The notes beneath the pieces were generated by a model. It saw nothing but the letters and a program-made list of their open reading frames with translations, had not been told where the DNA came from and did not search any database. From assembly GCA_963746255.1 (NCBI GenBank), contig CAVVAJ010000005.1, positions 620,001 through 684,000 of the forward strand: a stretch of DNA of 64,000 bases, read 5' to 3'. Of the stretch, positions 63,234-64,000 are shown piece by piece; within the stretch, counting starts at the first letter, position 1, and every line of letters starts with the position of its first letter. The position numbers and the translations under genes are program-made. The DNA comes from DAOVXM01 sp963746255. Its GTDB lineage: Bacteria > Chloroflexota > Anaerolineae > Anaerolineales > UBA4823.

Positions 63234-64000
63234 CTAAATCAAATATACGGCTTGGTCTGGGTTTGTTAAATCCGCACCACTCGACGATAAATACCAAAGA
63301 GCGAGATAGGCAGTTTCCCCGATATCATTCTCATCTCTATCAACATATTCTAATAACACCGGTATTCCGTCTGTGTACCCCCCCTGATACACACGCTCAA
63401 TGGCAGCCAACTTTTGTTCTTCAGAACCCTCCTTGAGCGCACGGAACAGATAATCATTTGCGCGCGTTTCTTGCGATATCCCCTCACCACTTTCTCCGGC
63501 ATATTTTATTAACCAGGGTGTATTCTGTAGTCTTGGCAATGGATTGGGCACGTACAAATTTGGACCTTCCAACTCCTCAATCGCGCTTGTCGCTAAGTCT
63601 TTTACCGCCCATTGGTCATCTGCTGCTTGCATTTGCTTTAATACCTCAATCGCCCATGGTTGGTTGACTCGTTTCAACCCGAAAATTACAGCTCTGCGCA
63701 CCATTAAGTCATCGATGGTGCTCCCTTCCTTCAGCGTGGGATATCCTTCAGACACATTATTAGCTAAGGCTTCAGCAGCATAGCGTCGCAGGTCTTCATC
63801 ACCCCGGAGCAACGTATCCGCTAATGCCTCAAGTGCCCGACGAGTATCTAAGGCAACTAGAGCCAGACAACAAGCCGCACGAACTTTGGATGATGGATCT
63901 TGCAGCAATGGAATGAGATATTCTACGGTGGTATCTTCCGCACAGTACCCCGCGCCCAGAGCAGCCAACTGGCGGTGTTCATGTCGTTCTGACGATGCAA
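63234..64000 (-). CDS. HEAT-repeat protein, 5' end beyond the window
   Basis: The frame stays open to the window edge (..SSERHEHRQLAALGAGYCAE), so the gene continues beyond 64000; the internal TTG at 63968 is not its real start. Several helical HEAT-like repeats are seen (EYLIPLLQDPSSKVRAACCL; EALADTLLRGDEDLRRYAAE; VLKQMQAADDQWAVKDLATS). They are about 30 residues each. It is convergent with yggU, eight bases apart. Function unknown; such repeats bind proteins. Confidence 0.75.
   Translation of the reverse strand, partial: ASSERHEHRQLAALGAGYCAEDTTVEYLIPLLQDPSSKVRAACCLALVALDTRRALEALADTLLRGDEDLRRYAAEALANNVSEGYPTLKEGSTIDDLMVRRAVIFGLKRVNQPWAIEVLKQMQAADDQWAVKDLATSAIEELEGPNLYVPNPLPRLQNTPWLIKYAGESGEGISQETRANDYLFRALKEGSEEQKLAAIERVYQGGYTDGIPVLLEYVDRDENDIGETAYLALWYLSSSGADLTNPDQAVYLI

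Noticed and set aside
1..64000. CRISPR array, IS element or prophage
   Set aside because: I found no regularly spaced repeats, transposase, integrase or phage structural genes in either strand.

Overview
The window reads like a chromosomal stretch from an Anaerolineae-like member of the Chloroflexota. This is an inference from gene content: a MalT-like LuxR regulator, META/SH3 lipoproteins, a Tad pilus locus with no secretin in view, a B12-type radical SAM gene next to its DUF2344 partner, many GT-C membrane glycosyltransferases, and a long-form hibernation factor. The absence of a secretin, together with several lipoboxes, suggests a single-membrane envelope.

Layout. (1) 1-14,900, all on the minus strand and visibly richer in G+C than the rest: a broken MalT/LuxR regulator, a small conserved protein, a broken META lipoprotein, an anaerobic sulfatase maturase with a SEC-C tail, a Cys-type sulfatase, an HAD phosphatase, a BASS transporter, a membrane protein, a SulP transporter interrupted by a TAG, two intact META lipoproteins and a frameshifted SHOCT protein. 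This looks like an accessory sulfate-ester module and ends near tRNA-Arg(CCG). (2) 15.4-23.1 kb, minus strand: the tRNA, DUF2344 protein, a frameshifted B12-radical SAM gene, ndk, and two overlapping TPR genes carrying about 16 copies of a PDWL-like motif. (3) 23.3-27.8 kb: H+-pyrophosphatase (minus) and the housekeeping sigma factor (plus). (4) 27.8-38.7 kb: seven GT-C type membrane proteins, two on minus and five on plus. (5) 38.8-47.3 kb: response regulator, cytoplasmic histidine kinase, Flp pilin and cpaB-cpaE-tadA-tadB-tadC. (6) 47.4-51.7 kb: comF, hpf, folE, convergent folB-DUF302-Lgt-like-TlpA. (7) 51.8-57.2 kb: lipoprotein with a cysteine-less thioredoxin domain, csoR-copZ-copA, then two decayed genes (cytochrome c and a small partner). 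(8) 57.5-64 kb: L,D-transpeptidase, ccdA-tlpA-(glutaredoxin/DUF2085 fusion), pgeF-yggS-yggT-yggU and the end of a HEAT-repeat gene.

A striking property is the number of interrupted genes. Clear single-base frameshifts or in-frame stops affect at least seven genes, including one that is normally conserved (the B12-radical SAM protein). Some may be assembly errors; the cluster of several lesions in the cytochrome c gene looks like true decay. Transcription signals are readable for sigA, flp, cpaB, the two-component pair and csoR.
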